DNA from: an uncultured Sphingomonadaceae bacterium
Lineage (GTDB): Bacteria > Pseudomonadota > Alphaproteobacteria > Sphingomonadales > Sphingomonadaceae
Direction of reading: 5' to 3'
DNA: 64,000 nt
NCBI GenBank assembly: GCA_913060895.1
Contig: CAJXSN010000012.1
Coordinates: forward strand, 19,935 to 83,934
Positions 1 through 10,195 of this stretch are shown here, one piece after another. Position 1 is the first letter of the stretch. Each line of letters starts with the position of its first letter. The notes beneath the pieces were generated by a model that worked only from the letters and a program-made list of their open reading frames with translations, had not been told where the DNA came from and made no database searches. Made by a program: the position numbers and the translations under genes.

Positions 1-110
1 TCTGGCAACGGTTCGTCAACATTATCGGGTCGGATCATCGTGCATCCGTTCCTGTTGCTGCCTGTTGCCATCCCGGCGGCGTGCGCGCCTGAAGGGAAAG
101 AAGGTCTACA

Positions 111-1853
111 TTGAGTATACATACGGCTGACAATGCAGCTGCGAATACCACTCCCCCTTCGGACTCCATGAATCCGCCACTTTGCACTCTGCCGATCAAC
201 ACGGCAGACAGCGGGTTTTATCATGGTTTAAACAAATTCGTGACTGTCTCCGCCAAGGTTATTGTCGCTGCTATTATCCTCTGGGCCATCCTTTTCCCTG
301 TACAGGCCAACGAAACGCTGGCCGTGGCTAACGCCACTCTGATCCGGGAATTTGCCGGATGGTATGTCTATCTCGTGGCGCTCTTGATGCTGGTCGCTTT
401 CACGCTGGCCGTCATTCCGCAATCGGGATCGCTGCGACTGGGCGCCCCCGGCGAAGAACCGGAATTCGGCCGCTTTTCATGGTTCGCCATGCTCTTTGGC
501 GCAGGCATAGGCATTGGAATGTTGACCTATTCCACCGGCGAACCATTGTCTCATTTCGCAACCAACCCCGATACCATTCGAGGCGTAGTGGAACCAATGT
601 CGGCTGAAACCATCCAGTCTGCCTATCGCTACACCTTCCTGCACTGGGGATTTGCCGCCTGGGCAACCTATGCGCTGGTCGGGCTTGCCGTAGGCTATGT
701 GGCCTATCGCCGGGGTCTGCCGCTGACAATCCGCTCCAGCCTCGCGCCGCTGTTCGGCTCGCGCATGTCCGGCTTTGCCGGGCATTTGGTCGATCTGGTC
801 GCCGTTGTCGCCACCATATTGGGGGTGGCTGTGACTATGGGCCTTGGTGTCGAACAGTTTGTCGCCGGGCTTAGCCGTCTGGGCTTGGGGAACTGGCTGC
901 TTAACGCAGAAGGCACAGCCTCTGTCGCGGCCATCATCGTCGCACTGGTCGTTCTTGTCGGTGCCTCGACAGTCTCAGCCATTTCTGGCGTAGGGCGCGG
1001 GATCAAGTGGCTGTCCAATATCAACATGGCGCTCAGCATCCTCCTGCTTACAGTGTTTCTTGTATTCGGCGCAGGCCTCGGCGGCCTGACACTGCTCTTC
1101 ACCTCGGTGACCGACTACCTCGTCTCGCTACCGGCCGACGCGCTCACTCTGTGGACTGCCGATGGCACGGCAACTGGCGACGCGCTTGCACAGTGGCAGC
1201 TCGACTGGTCGGTATTCTATTGGGCATGGTGGATTGCCTTCGCCCCGTTTGTCGGAATGTTCATTGCCCGCATTTCCCGTGGCCGCACGATCCGAGAATA
1301 TATGTTCGGCGTCGTTCTTGTGCCCTCGCTGATGTGTTTCATCTGGATGGCCCTGGCAGGTGGCACGGCAATAGAACTGGTTCTGTCGGGCGCGGATAGC
1401 GGGGCCATTCTGGGCGCCAACATATCCGATCAGCTTTACGCTACTCTATCCACCCTCTTCGGATCAGGTGTTGCCGCTCTGTTGTCCGGTGTCGTCGTCC
1501 TGTTGCTGATGACGTATCTGATCACTTCGGCAGACAGCGCAATCCTGATTGTCAACACGATCAACGGTGCAGGCGGCGAAGGCGAAGACGGTGCAGAGCG
1601 CCGTCACCACATTCTGTTTTGGGGTGCAGCGATCGCGTTGGTGGTTGGCAGTATGCTGGTTTTGGGCGGTATCGATGCGATCCGTATCACCATGATCATC
1701 GGGGCGCTGCCGTTTTCCGTAGTGGTCGCGCTGATGGCGATCTCCATCGTCAAAGCCGTGATCTACGATGTACGCCGCAAACGCGGCGGAGTGGAAACAC
1801 ATTGCCCGGTCATTCTTGCACGGGCAGCAGAAGGCCCGGGATTAGCGGGATGA
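111..1853 (+). CDS. BCCT family (betaine/carnitine/choline-type) transporter
   Basis: Multi-TM protein with BCCT-like motifs (GIGIGMLTYSTGEP, HWGFAAWATYALVGLAVGY, ITSADSA). ORF start is TTG; ATG at 168 is an alternative start. Confidence 0.85.
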   Translation: MSIHTADNAAANTTPPSDSMNPPLCTLPINTADSGFYHGLNKFVTVSAKVIVAAIILWAILFPVQANETLAVANATLIREFAGWYVYLVALLMLVAFTLAVIPQSGSLRLGAPGEEPEFGRFSWFAMLFGAGIGIGMLTYSTGEPLSHFATNPDTIRGVVEPMSAETIQSAYRYTFLHWGFAAWATYALVGLAVGYVAYRRGLPLTIRSSLAPLFGSRMSGFAGHLVDLVAVVATILGVAVTMGLGVEQFVAGLSRLGLGNWLLNAEGTASVAAIIVALVVLVGASTVSAISGVGRGIKWLSNINMALSILLLTVFLVFGAGLGGLTLLFTSVTDYLVSLPADALTLWTADGTATGDALAQWQLDWSVFYWAWWIAFAPFVGMFIARISRGRTIREYMFGVVLVPSLMCFIWMALAGGTAIELVLSGADSGAILGANISDQLYATLSTLFGSGVAALLSGVVVLLLMTYLITSADSAILIVNTINGAGGEGEDGAERRHHILFWGAAIALVVGSMLVLGGIDAIRITMIIGALPFSVVVALMAISIVKAVIYDVRRKRGGVETHCPVILARAAEGPGLAG

Positions 1854-2081
1854 CAAGGTTTCGCACACCGACTTTGGTCTACGTGATTTAAAAGTCACAT
1901 GATTTTGCCAATACCCTGAATTACGCTTGCCGGCTGTGGCCGTGATATCACCTCCTTGTTACAGAAATGTCGCACGAAGCTCGCAGCGTTTATCGCGTGG
2001 GCTCGAAGCTGGTCCGTTTCTCGGCCAAAATACTGGTGCGGCGGCACCTTGATAAACCGACCTTAGAAGGGAACATTTTTG

Positions 2082-4739
2082 ATGAAAACACTCCGCGCCA
2101 GCGTTTCGCTGGGCGTGCTCGCAGCTGTCACTGCCACGCCTGCATTCGCACAAAGCACCGATGCTACAACCAGCCCTGCCCCGGCCGAGGCCCGTCAGGG
2201 CGGTGTCGAAACGATCATCGTTACCGCGACCAAACGTAGCGAGGATCTTCAGGACGTTGCCATATCGGTAAATGCCATCGGCGCAGAAGCCCTCGACGAG
2301 CTGGGCGTGGCCACGTTCGGTGATTACCTCGAACAGCTGCCAAGCGTTACCGCTGGCGGCTCGGGCCCCGGCCAGAGCACGATATATGTGCGCGGGCTTG
2401 CCTCTACGACGCCTAACCTGACCACAGCCGGCGTTGCGGGCCTTGCCCCTAACGTCGCATTGTATCTCGATGATCAGCCGCTGGCACAGCCCGGCCGTAA
2501 CCTCGACGTGTACGCAGCCGACCTTGAACGGATCGAAGTTCTGGCAGGCCCCCAGGGTACACTGTTTGGCGCCAGCTCGCAGGCCGGTGTTGTCCGCCTG
2601 ATCACGGCCAAGCCCGACCTTTCCGGTTTCGACGCTGGCTTCGATCTGGAGACATCCTTCACCAAGGGCGGCGAGACCAGTTACAAAGCAGAAGGCATGG
2701 TCAACCTGCCTGTTACCGATACAGTCGGTCTGCGCTTTGTCGCTTATCTCGACGACCAAGGTGGCTACATCGATAACGTCGCCGGTACGCAGACCCTGCG
2801 CGACAGCGCGCGTTTTCGCCCCGCCGGCACGGTCCGCTCGAACGGAGTGCCTGTGAACGATCTGCGCGGCGGTTTTCAGGCCGATGCCGATCTTTCGGAC
2901 GTGAATTTCCTTGCAGCCGACAACAGCGGTCTGGTCGAAGAAAACTTCAACGATACGCAATATGCCGGCTTTCGTGCCAGCGCTCGTTGGGAAATGACCC
3001 CAGACTGGCAGCTGACGGTTAGTCATGCTCGCCAGAGCATCGAAAGCGATGGTGTGTTCTTCGCAGACCCCAACTTGGGCGGCCTCGATAATCTCGATGT
3101 ACAACGCTACGAAGACGACCGGCTGCAGGACGATTTCTCTAACACCAGCTGGACGGTCGAAGGCCGCCTCGCGATGCTGGATGTCGTTTACACCGGTGCC
3201 TATACTGATCGCGAAACGCAGCAGCGGGTCGATTACACGGACTATCTGTTCGTTGGCCAATACCTGCCGTATTACATCTGCGACGGTTCGGTTTCCTATC
3301 CCGGCGACAACGATCCCAGCGGAACGTGCCAGGAACCGAACCTGTTCGTTACATCGGACAGCGAAACCAGCGTATTCACGCAGGAACTGCGGTTCAACAC
3401 GCCGGTCTACAACCGTTTCCGCGTGACTGCAGGTGCGTTCTATTCTGATCTGGAACTGAAGGAACGCAACGACTTCAATTATCCCGGCAACATCGAGGCA
3501 GCGCCATTCGGCGGCTTTGCTCCAAACTTTCCGCAGGACGGGTTCACCACGCTCGATGGTCCATTCCCGCAGTCGGTCATCTTCCGCAACGACATCCGGC
3601 GTACGGACGAACAGTTCGGATTGTTCGGTGAAGCCAGCTTCGACGTAGTCCCGGACTTGCTGACGCTGACCTTCGGTGCGCGTTACTACAACGTCGAAGT
3701 TGACTTCGAAGGAAGCGCCAACGGTTCGTTCTGCAACGCCGGAGCGGCAAGCGATGCCAACGCATTCGGCACCGACCTCAACGATCTGTACGACGGCGAT
3801 GGCCAGTACACATTTATCGGTAGCTGCAATGCAGACCTGCGGCAGACGTTCAATCTGGGCGATAGCATTCAGGACATTATGGATGCAGGACTGAACGCCA
3901 ACCAGGCTCAGCAGGTGTTCAACGCTTTGAGTGCACCAGACGTCGCCAAGGCAGAAGGCGCTATCTACAAGGGTACCGTTACCCTGACGCCGACGCCTGA
4001 TACGTTGTTCTACGCCACCTATTCTGAAGGTTTCCGTCCGGGTCTACTGAACCGTCCCGGCGGTGCGACCAATGGCGCAGGCTTTACCGTCCCGTTCGAG
4101 CTGGAGACCGATGAGGTCAAGAACTACGAACTGGGTGCAAAGCTCGACTTGCTCGACGGCCAGCTGCGCTTCAACGCCAGCGCGTTCTATGTGGACATCA
4201 GCCGTCTGCAGACCACCATCTTCGACCCGAGCATCACCAACCTGTTTTTCAGCGACAATGCTGCAAACGCGGAAATCAAGGGCGTAGAAGGCGAATTCAC
4301 CGTTGCACCTTATTCCGTTCCCGGCCTGACCGTTGCAGGTGCGTTCAGCTTCCTCGATACCGAGATTACCGAGGTGCTGACCCCAACTGACGACGTGGTG
4401 GTCGGCAGCGATCTCGCTTACGCCCCCAGCTTCCAGGGCAACATGCGCGCTCGTTACGAATGGGACATGGGTGACATGCAACTGCACGTACAGGGACAGA
4501 TGCTCCATTCCGCCAGCAAGAAAACGGATATCATCACGATCAACACGATCGAGCTGGACAGCTACACCACCTTCGGCCTGTCCGCTGGTGTGAAGAAGGA
4601 CGAATGGAAGATCGAAATCTTCGGTGAGAACCTCAGCGACGAACGCGCTGAAATTGCCGGAAACTACATCAACGACCGTGAGCGGATCACCACCAACCGT
4701 CCTCTGACGGTCGGCATCCGGGTCGGTTTCGATTATTGA
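2082..4739 (+). CDS. TonB-dependent receptor
   Basis: Signal peptide, TonB-box/plug region (ETIIVTATKRSEDLQDVAISVNAI), plug motif (VEVLAGPQGTLFGASSQAGVVRLIT), beta-barrel ending in VGIRVGFDY. Confidence 0.93.
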   Translation: MKTLRASVSLGVLAAVTATPAFAQSTDATTSPAPAEARQGGVETIIVTATKRSEDLQDVAISVNAIGAEALDELGVATFGDYLEQLPSVTAGGSGPGQSTIYVRGLASTTPNLTTAGVAGLAPNVALYLDDQPLAQPGRNLDVYAADLERIEVLAGPQGTLFGASSQAGVVRLITAKPDLSGFDAGFDLETSFTKGGETSYKAEGMVNLPVTDTVGLRFVAYLDDQGGYIDNVAGTQTLRDSARFRPAGTVRSNGVPVNDLRGGFQADADLSDVNFLAADNSGLVEENFNDTQYAGFRASARWEMTPDWQLTVSHARQSIESDGVFFADPNLGGLDNLDVQRYEDDRLQDDFSNTSWTVEGRLAMLDVVYTGAYTDRETQQRVDYTDYLFVGQYLPYYICDGSVSYPGDNDPSGTCQEPNLFVTSDSETSVFTQELRFNTPVYNRFRVTAGAFYSDLELKERNDFNYPGNIEAAPFGGFAPNFPQDGFTTLDGPFPQSVIFRNDIRRTDEQFGLFGEASFDVVPDLLTLTFGARYYNVEVDFEGSANGSFCNAGAASDANAFGTDLNDLYDGDGQYTFIGSCNADLRQTFNLGDSIQDIMDAGLNANQAQQVFNALSAPDVAKAEGAIYKGTVTLTPTPDTLFYATYSEGFRPGLLNRPGGATNGAGFTVPFELETDEVKNYELGAKLDLLDGQLRFNASAFYVDISRLQTTIFDPSITNLFFSDNAANAEIKGVEGEFTVAPYSVPGLTVAGAFSFLDTEITEVLTPTDDVVVGSDLAYAPSFQGNMRARYEWDMGDMQLHVQGQMLHSASKKTDIITINTIELDSYTTFGLSAGVKKDEWKIEIFGENLSDERAEIAGNYINDRERITTNRPLTVGIRVGFDY

Positions 4740-4763
4740 TCAGTTGAAGACCTGAACACACGA

Positions 4764-4800
4764 AACGGTGGGCGAGCGACAAGCTTTGCCCGCCGTTTTG
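4764..4800 (+). terminator. Rho-independent terminator after TonB receptor
   Basis: AACGGTGGGC ... GCCCGCCGTT inverted repeat followed by TTT, about 25 bp after the stop codon. Confidence 0.75.
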
Positions 4801-4826
4801 CGTTTCGGGATGATTCTGGCACTGGA

Positions 4827-6797
4827 GTGTGCATGAGCTCAAAAGACAACGATCTGGCCACTGCGCAAAAGGCATTGCAATCCGGCGACTTTGCCGGAGG
4901 GCTGGAACTGGCCAATAAAGTCTTGGAAAGCGCTCCGGATGATGGTGAGGCGCTGTATATAGGCGCTGTCGCCTGCCGGTATCTCGAACAGACAGATCAA
5001 GCCGCCGCGATGCTAGACCGGCTCCATGCAGCTTCGCCCGAATTCGGACGGGCATGGCAGGAAGCCGGACATCTGGCCCGCGCACAGGGCAACACCGATG
5101 CCGCCATTGCCGCTTATGCGCGTGCGGTGAAGTTCAATCCTGCTCTGGAGGCGAGCTGGCGTGCGCAAGGTGAACTGCTGAAGGCTGCAGGGCGAACTGC
5201 CGAAGCACAGGCAACGCTGTCGCAAAGCCAGCGCCTGCGTACCCTTCCGCGCGAACTGGTGTCCGTGACCAATCATCTGCACGAAGGCCGTGTGCTTCAC
5301 GCAGAACAGATATGCCGTGCGTTTCTGCAGCAAAACCCGCGCAATGTGGAAGGAATGCGCCTGCTCGCGCAGATCGGCATCAAATTGGGCATTCTGGACG
5401 ATGCGGAGTTCCTGCTGGAAAGCGCCACCACATTTGAACCTGACAATATCCAGCTCCGGCTAGATTACATAGATTCCCTGCGCCGCCGCCAGAAATTCGC
5501 CAAAGCGCGCCAGGAGGCCGAAGCCCTGCATGCCCGCGACCCTGAAAACCCGCTGTTCCAGTCGCATCTAGCGATCGATAATATGCAGACCGGCGATTAC
5601 GACGTCGCCTTTGATCTGTTCGATCAGGTACTGGCAAAACTGCCGAACGATCCCGCAACCCTTACCAGCAGGGGTCATGCCCTGAAAACCACTGGTCGCA
5701 GCGATGAAGCTGTCGCCAGCTACAGGGCAGCGATTGCAGCAAAGCCCGATCACGGCGATGCCTATTACGCGCTGGCGAACCTGAAGACCTACCGGTTTAC
5801 CGATGCTGAAATTGCGGCCATGCAACAGCAGATCGCCCGCACCGATCTGGCGTTCATGGACCGCGTTCGTCTGTCCTTCGCCCTTGCCAAGGCATTGGAA
5901 GATCGAGGGGATTACGCACAGAGTTTCGAATATTACGAAGCCGGCAACGCCCTGAAACGCGCACAGACGCGCTACAGTGCGAACCAGATGAGCGCCGAAC
6001 TGGCCAAGCAGCACGAGGTATGCACACCGGACCTGTTTACCAGCCACAAGGGCACAGGCCATCCTGCCCCAGATCCGATCTTCATCGTCGGTCTACCGCG
6101 AGCTGGATCGACATTGCTGGAGCAAATCCTCGCCAGCCACAGCCAGGTGGACGGCACGCTGGAACTGCCCAATGTTCTCGCGCTGGCGCACCGGTTGCGC
6201 GGACGTAAAGCGGGGCAGTCGCGCTACCCGGAAATTCTCCATGATCTACCCGAAGAACAGCTTGCGCAGTTCGGTGAAGATTTCATCGAAAGCACCCGTA
6301 TTCACCGCGCAGACGCACCGTTCTTTACCGACAAGATGCCGAACAATTTCCGTCACGTCGGGCTGATCCATCTGATCCTGCCAAACGCCACCATAATCGA
6401 TGCGCGGCGCAATCCGATGGATTGCTGCTTCTCAGGCTTCAAACAGCTATTCGCAGAAGGGCAGGAGTTTACCTACGGTCTACACGAAATCGGCCGCTAT
6501 TACGCCGATTACGTCTCCCTTATGGACCACTGGGACCGCGTGCTGCCGGGCAAGATCTTGCGCGTTCAGCACGAGGATGTTCTGGACGATCTGGAAGGTC
6601 AGGTCCACCGTATGCTGAACCATTGCGGCCTGCCGTTCGAACAGGCTTGTGTCGATTTCCACCAAACCGATCGAGCCGTTCGCACAGCCAGTAGCGAACA
6701 GGTGCGAAAGCCGATCAACCGGTCCGGCCAGGGGGCATGGGAGCCCTTCGCGCCGTGGCTGGGAGACCTGAAGGCGGCGCTGGACGACGCAGTATGA
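4827..6797 (+). CDS. Tetratricopeptide-repeat sulfotransferase
   Basis: N-terminal TPR units; C-terminal sulfotransferase P-loop-like motif (PIFIVGLPRAGSTLLEQILASHSQV) and FTDKMPNNFRHVGLIHLILPNATIIDARRNPMD. Confidence 0.9.
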   Translation: MCMSSKDNDLATAQKALQSGDFAGGLELANKVLESAPDDGEALYIGAVACRYLEQTDQAAAMLDRLHAASPEFGRAWQEAGHLARAQGNTDAAIAAYARAVKFNPALEASWRAQGELLKAAGRTAEAQATLSQSQRLRTLPRELVSVTNHLHEGRVLHAEQICRAFLQQNPRNVEGMRLLAQIGIKLGILDDAEFLLESATTFEPDNIQLRLDYIDSLRRRQKFAKARQEAEALHARDPENPLFQSHLAIDNMQTGDYDVAFDLFDQVLAKLPNDPATLTSRGHALKTTGRSDEAVASYRAAIAAKPDHGDAYYALANLKTYRFTDAEIAAMQQQIARTDLAFMDRVRLSFALAKALEDRGDYAQSFEYYEAGNALKRAQTRYSANQMSAELAKQHEVCTPDLFTSHKGTGHPAPDPIFIVGLPRAGSTLLEQILASHSQVDGTLELPNVLALAHRLRGRKAGQSRYPEILHDLPEEQLAQFGEDFIESTRIHRADAPFFTDKMPNNFRHVGLIHLILPNATIIDARRNPMDCCFSGFKQLFAEGQEFTYGLHEIGRYYADYVSLMDHWDRVLPGKILRVQHEDVLDDLEGQVHRMLNHCGLPFEQACVDFHQTDRAVRTASSEQVRKPINRSGQGAWEPFAPWLGDLKAALDDAV

Positions 6798-6876
6798 TGC
6801 GGGGCAGGAACGCCCTGCACTTAATACCCGTTATGTGTATGAAACGCAGTGAATGCGCCAACAAACGGAATATACG

Positions 6877-7863
6877 ATGACAGTCGAAACCAAATTGCCC
6901 ACAGGTGAAGACCTGCTTGCCGAGATCAACCGACTCCGCAAGGATAAGAACGCGATCATTCTGGCGCATTATTACCAGACTCCCGACATTCAGGATCTAG
7001 CTGATTTTGTGGGGGATTCGCTCCAGCTAAGCCAGATGGCTGCCGAAACCGACGCGGATGTTATTGCGTTCTGCGGCGTAAAATTCATGGCCGATACGGC
7101 GAAAATCCTCAGTCCGGAAAAGATCGTCGTGCTGCCCGATATGGATGCAGGCTGTTCCCTTGAGGACAGCTGCCCGCCCGAGAAATTCAAGGCTTTCCGC
7201 GAGAAACACCCCGACCATATCGCGTTGACCTATATCAACTGCTCAACCGAGGTGAAGGCGCTGTCCGACGTGATCGTCACCAGTTCCAGCGCGGAAACAA
7301 TTCTACAGCAAATCCCTGACGACCAGAAGATAATATTCGGTCCCGACCGCCATCTGGGCGGGTATCTTTCACGCAAATTCAACCGTGAAATGCTGCTGTG
7401 GCCCGGCGTGTGCATTGTTCACGAAGCCTTCAGTGAAACCGAACTGCTGAAGCTGAAGGAAGAACACCCCGATGCGCCCATCGCAGCGCATCCCGAGTGC
7501 CCGCCAACCATCGTCGATCACGCCGATTATGTCGGCTCGACCAGCGGCATCCTGCAATTTGCCGATACATTCGAAGGCGACACGTTGATCGTGGCGACAG
7601 AGCCGCACATTATCCATCAGATGGAAAAGGCGTTGCCGGATAAAAACTTTATCGGCGCACCGGGAGCGGATGGAAACTGCAGCTGCAATATCTGCCCCTA
7701 TATGGCGCTCAATACGATGGAGAAACTGTACGCCTGCCTGCGCGATCTGGAACCGCGCATCGAAATCGAGGAATCCCTGCGGCTCCAAGCAAAGAAAAGC
7801 CTCGACAAGATGCTGGAACTGGCGAGCGGCACGATCGGTCAGGGTGATCTTGGCAAAATTTGA
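6877..7863 (+). CDS. nadA: Quinolinate synthase
   Basis: AIILAHYYQTPDIQDLADFVGDSL, FCGVKFMADTAKIL, CNICPYMALNTMEKL. Start chosen at the internal ATG (MTVETK). Confidence 0.96.
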   Translation: MTVETKLPTGEDLLAEINRLRKDKNAIILAHYYQTPDIQDLADFVGDSLQLSQMAAETDADVIAFCGVKFMADTAKILSPEKIVVLPDMDAGCSLEDSCPPEKFKAFREKHPDHIALTYINCSTEVKALSDVIVTSSSAETILQQIPDDQKIIFGPDRHLGGYLSRKFNREMLLWPGVCIVHEAFSETELLKLKEEHPDAPIAAHPECPPTIVDHADYVGSTSGILQFADTFEGDTLIVATEPHIIHQMEKALPDKNFIGAPGADGNCSCNICPYMALNTMEKLYACLRDLEPRIEIEESLRLQAKKSLDKMLELASGTIGQGDLGKI

Positions 7864-7899
7864 CATCGCCCCTTTTGCGCTTTCGTGCGGTAGGGCTGC

Positions 7900-9231
7900 A
7901 TGACTGCTGAAATCCGCTGGTTCTGGGCCAGGCTCAACGCGAATTACTGGTTCTATCCGGCGCTTTTCTCAATTCTGGCCGCGGTGCTGGCATTGACGAT
8001 GATCTGGCTCGACCGGGCAGGTTATGCCGAGGCGTTGAACGATTTCGAGTGGCTGGTTACCTCAAGGCCCAAAGGCGCGGCCGATATTCTGACCGTAATG
8101 GCCGGCAGCATGATCGGCGTTGCATCCACTGTGTTTTCCATCACACTGGTCGCGGTCACTTATGCGAGCGGCAATTACGGTCCGCGCCTGCTGACCAACT
8201 TCCTAGAGGACAGGGGCAACCAGCTCAGCCTCGCCACCTTCATCTCCAGCTTCGTCTATGCGCTGATCGTGCTTCGCAGCGTTCGGACAGAGGATGAGAC
8301 CCCCACGGGCGCGGTGGAGGCCACGGCAACTGCATTGCCCGGGTTTGTCCCGCAATTATCGTTGCTGGTGGCGTATCTTTTGCTGGCGATCTGCGTCGCC
8401 GTGCTGGTGTTCTTCCTCAACCACGTCCCCTCCAGCATACAGATCAACACGGTGCTGGAAAGCATCGGTCGCCGTCTTCTGGCGGGCATCCGTGAAACCT
8501 ATCCGGTGGAAGACGATTTCCGTGATGCCGTCGAAGCGGTCGAGGGTACGCCGTTGACCGCACGGGATTCAGGCTATGTCCAGATGATCGATTTTCAGGA
8601 TCTGGAGAAAATTGCGCGCGATTGCGGGGCCACCTTTTCCCTCAAGGTGCGCACAGGGGATTTCATCCACCGCGAGCTGCCGCTGCTGGAAATCGATGGA
8701 TGCGAACCCGATGCCGTTCAGGACAGGGTACGCGAATGTTTTACCCTTGGCGCAACCCGCACACCGGAACAGGACCCGCAATTCCTGATCGACGAGCTGG
8801 TGGAAATCGGGCTGCGTGCCCTGTCGCCGGGCATCAACGATCCGTTTACCGCGATTACGACGCTCCACTGGCTGGGCGCAGCAACCGCTGAAATCGGTCG
8901 CCGCGATCTGCGCAAGGACGTTTGCGGCGAAGATGCAGAAAATTGCCCCGTCATCCCACTCCCCGACAATTTCGAGCATTACGTGAAGCGCGGGTTCGGT
9001 TCCATCAGAAGCGCGGTCGCCAGCTCTCCCACAGCTGCGGAAGTAATGCTCACAACCATTGCCAATGCTGCCAAACCCATCAGGGACGAGCGCCGCCAGT
9101 CTGCGCTGAAAGATCAGGGCCGCATGCTGGCTGAACAGGCACGGCTGACTCTGGTCGGGCCCGATCTGGAAAAGTTCGAGGAATACGCCCGGGAATTCGA
9201 CCGGCAGTTCTGGTCCATAGCTAGCGGCTGA
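7900..9231 (+). CDS. DUF2254 family membrane protein
   Basis: N-terminal TM segments; GVASTVFSITLVAVTYASGNYGPRLLTNFLEDRGNQ and ALSPGINDPFTAITTLHWL typical of DUF2254. Confidence 0.85.
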   Translation: MTAEIRWFWARLNANYWFYPALFSILAAVLALTMIWLDRAGYAEALNDFEWLVTSRPKGAADILTVMAGSMIGVASTVFSITLVAVTYASGNYGPRLLTNFLEDRGNQLSLATFISSFVYALIVLRSVRTEDETPTGAVEATATALPGFVPQLSLLVAYLLLAICVAVLVFFLNHVPSSIQINTVLESIGRRLLAGIRETYPVEDDFRDAVEAVEGTPLTARDSGYVQMIDFQDLEKIARDCGATFSLKVRTGDFIHRELPLLEIDGCEPDAVQDRVRECFTLGATRTPEQDPQFLIDELVEIGLRALSPGINDPFTAITTLHWLGAATAEIGRRDLRKDVCGEDAENCPVIPLPDNFEHYVKRGFGSIRSAVASSPTAAEVMLTTIANAAKPIRDERRQSALKDQGRMLAEQARLTLVGPDLEKFEEYAREFDRQFWSIASG

Positions 9232-10135
9232 TGGCCAGCCGTTGCGGCGCAATCCGCGATGCCACCAGCGCGCTGCCCAGCAGGACCATACCCAGAATAT
9301 CGAGTGGCCCGAGCACTTCGCCAAACGCGCTGTATCCATAGAGCGCGGCAACCGCAGGCTGCGTAAGCAGCGCCAGCCCGATCACCAGCGGCGGAAAATG
9401 GCGCAGTGCAAAAACCAGCAGGCCCTGCCCGATAATCTGGCTCAGCAGCGAAAGAACGATCAGCGGGGTCCAGTTCGTGGGCCACACAGGTTCGCCCATA
9501 AGCAGCGCCATCGCCAGCACTACAGGGGATGCAATCAGGCAGACCCAGGTCAGCAGCGCCCAGGCCCCGAACTGGCTACGCACATTGCCTAGGGCGAGCA
9601 GATAGACAGCGTAGCACATGCCTGCTGCCACACAGTATAGATCGCCCACCAGCGTATCGGTGCTGATCTGTGCGCTACGGCCCATCAGAATTGCCGCACC
9701 GGCCAGCGCCAGCACAATCGCGGCCCATTCCAGCCCGCGCGGTAAAGTGCGCGCGATTATGAAACCCCAGAACAGCAGGATGATGCTGCCCGCATTGCCG
9801 AACAGGGTGGCATTGCCCAACCGGGTGCGCTCTATTCCGATATGCCAGCTGCCGAGATCGACGGCGAAGGCAACCGATCCCAATGCCACCAGAGCCAGGG
9901 CCCCGCGCGGCATCCCGCCCAGCCGCTGTCCAGTCGTCCGGGCAATCAGAGCCAGAAACGGCAATGCCAGAAACAACCGCCAGAAAGCGGCGGATACCGG
10001 GCCACTATCGGCCAGCCGAACCGACCACGGCCCAAGCGCCAGCGCGACATTCCCCGCCAGCAATGCTGCCAGCATCCACCACCGGGGTGGTTCTGCTTCC
10101 CGCCTTAGTGGCTTTTCTTCGGTTGCCCTCTCCAT
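9221..10135 (-). CDS. DMT/EamA family transporter
   Basis: About 10 TM helices, duplicated EamA-like halves (VSAAFWRLFLALPFLAL; FGEVLGPLDILGMVLLGSALVASR). Confidence 0.85.
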   Translation of the reverse strand: MERATEEKPLRREAEPPRWWMLAALLAGNVALALGPWSVRLADSGPVSAAFWRLFLALPFLALIARTTGQRLGGMPRGALALVALGSVAFAVDLGSWHIGIERTRLGNATLFGNAGSIILLFWGFIIARTLPRGLEWAAIVLALAGAAILMGRSAQISTDTLVGDLYCVAAGMCYAVYLLALGNVRSQFGAWALLTWVCLIASPVVLAMALLMGEPVWPTNWTPLIVLSLLSQIIGQGLLVFALRHFPPLVIGLALLTQPAVAALYGYSAFGEVLGPLDILGMVLLGSALVASRIAPQRLAISR

Positions 10136-10195
10136 TGGCGCGCCTTAGCTCGACGGGTGCAAACACGCATTACTGAAATGGATACAGAGAACATC

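Noticed and set aside
1885-1910. Imperfect GTGATTT/AAGTCAC palindrome after the BCCT gene
   Set aside because: Short, imperfect stem without a convincing T-tract; too weak to call a terminator or operator.
1959-3260. 433-aa minus-strand ORF opposite the TonB receptor
   Set aside because: Antisense shadow of a high-GC coding frame; low-complexity composition without recognisable motifs, while the plus strand is a clear TonB receptor.
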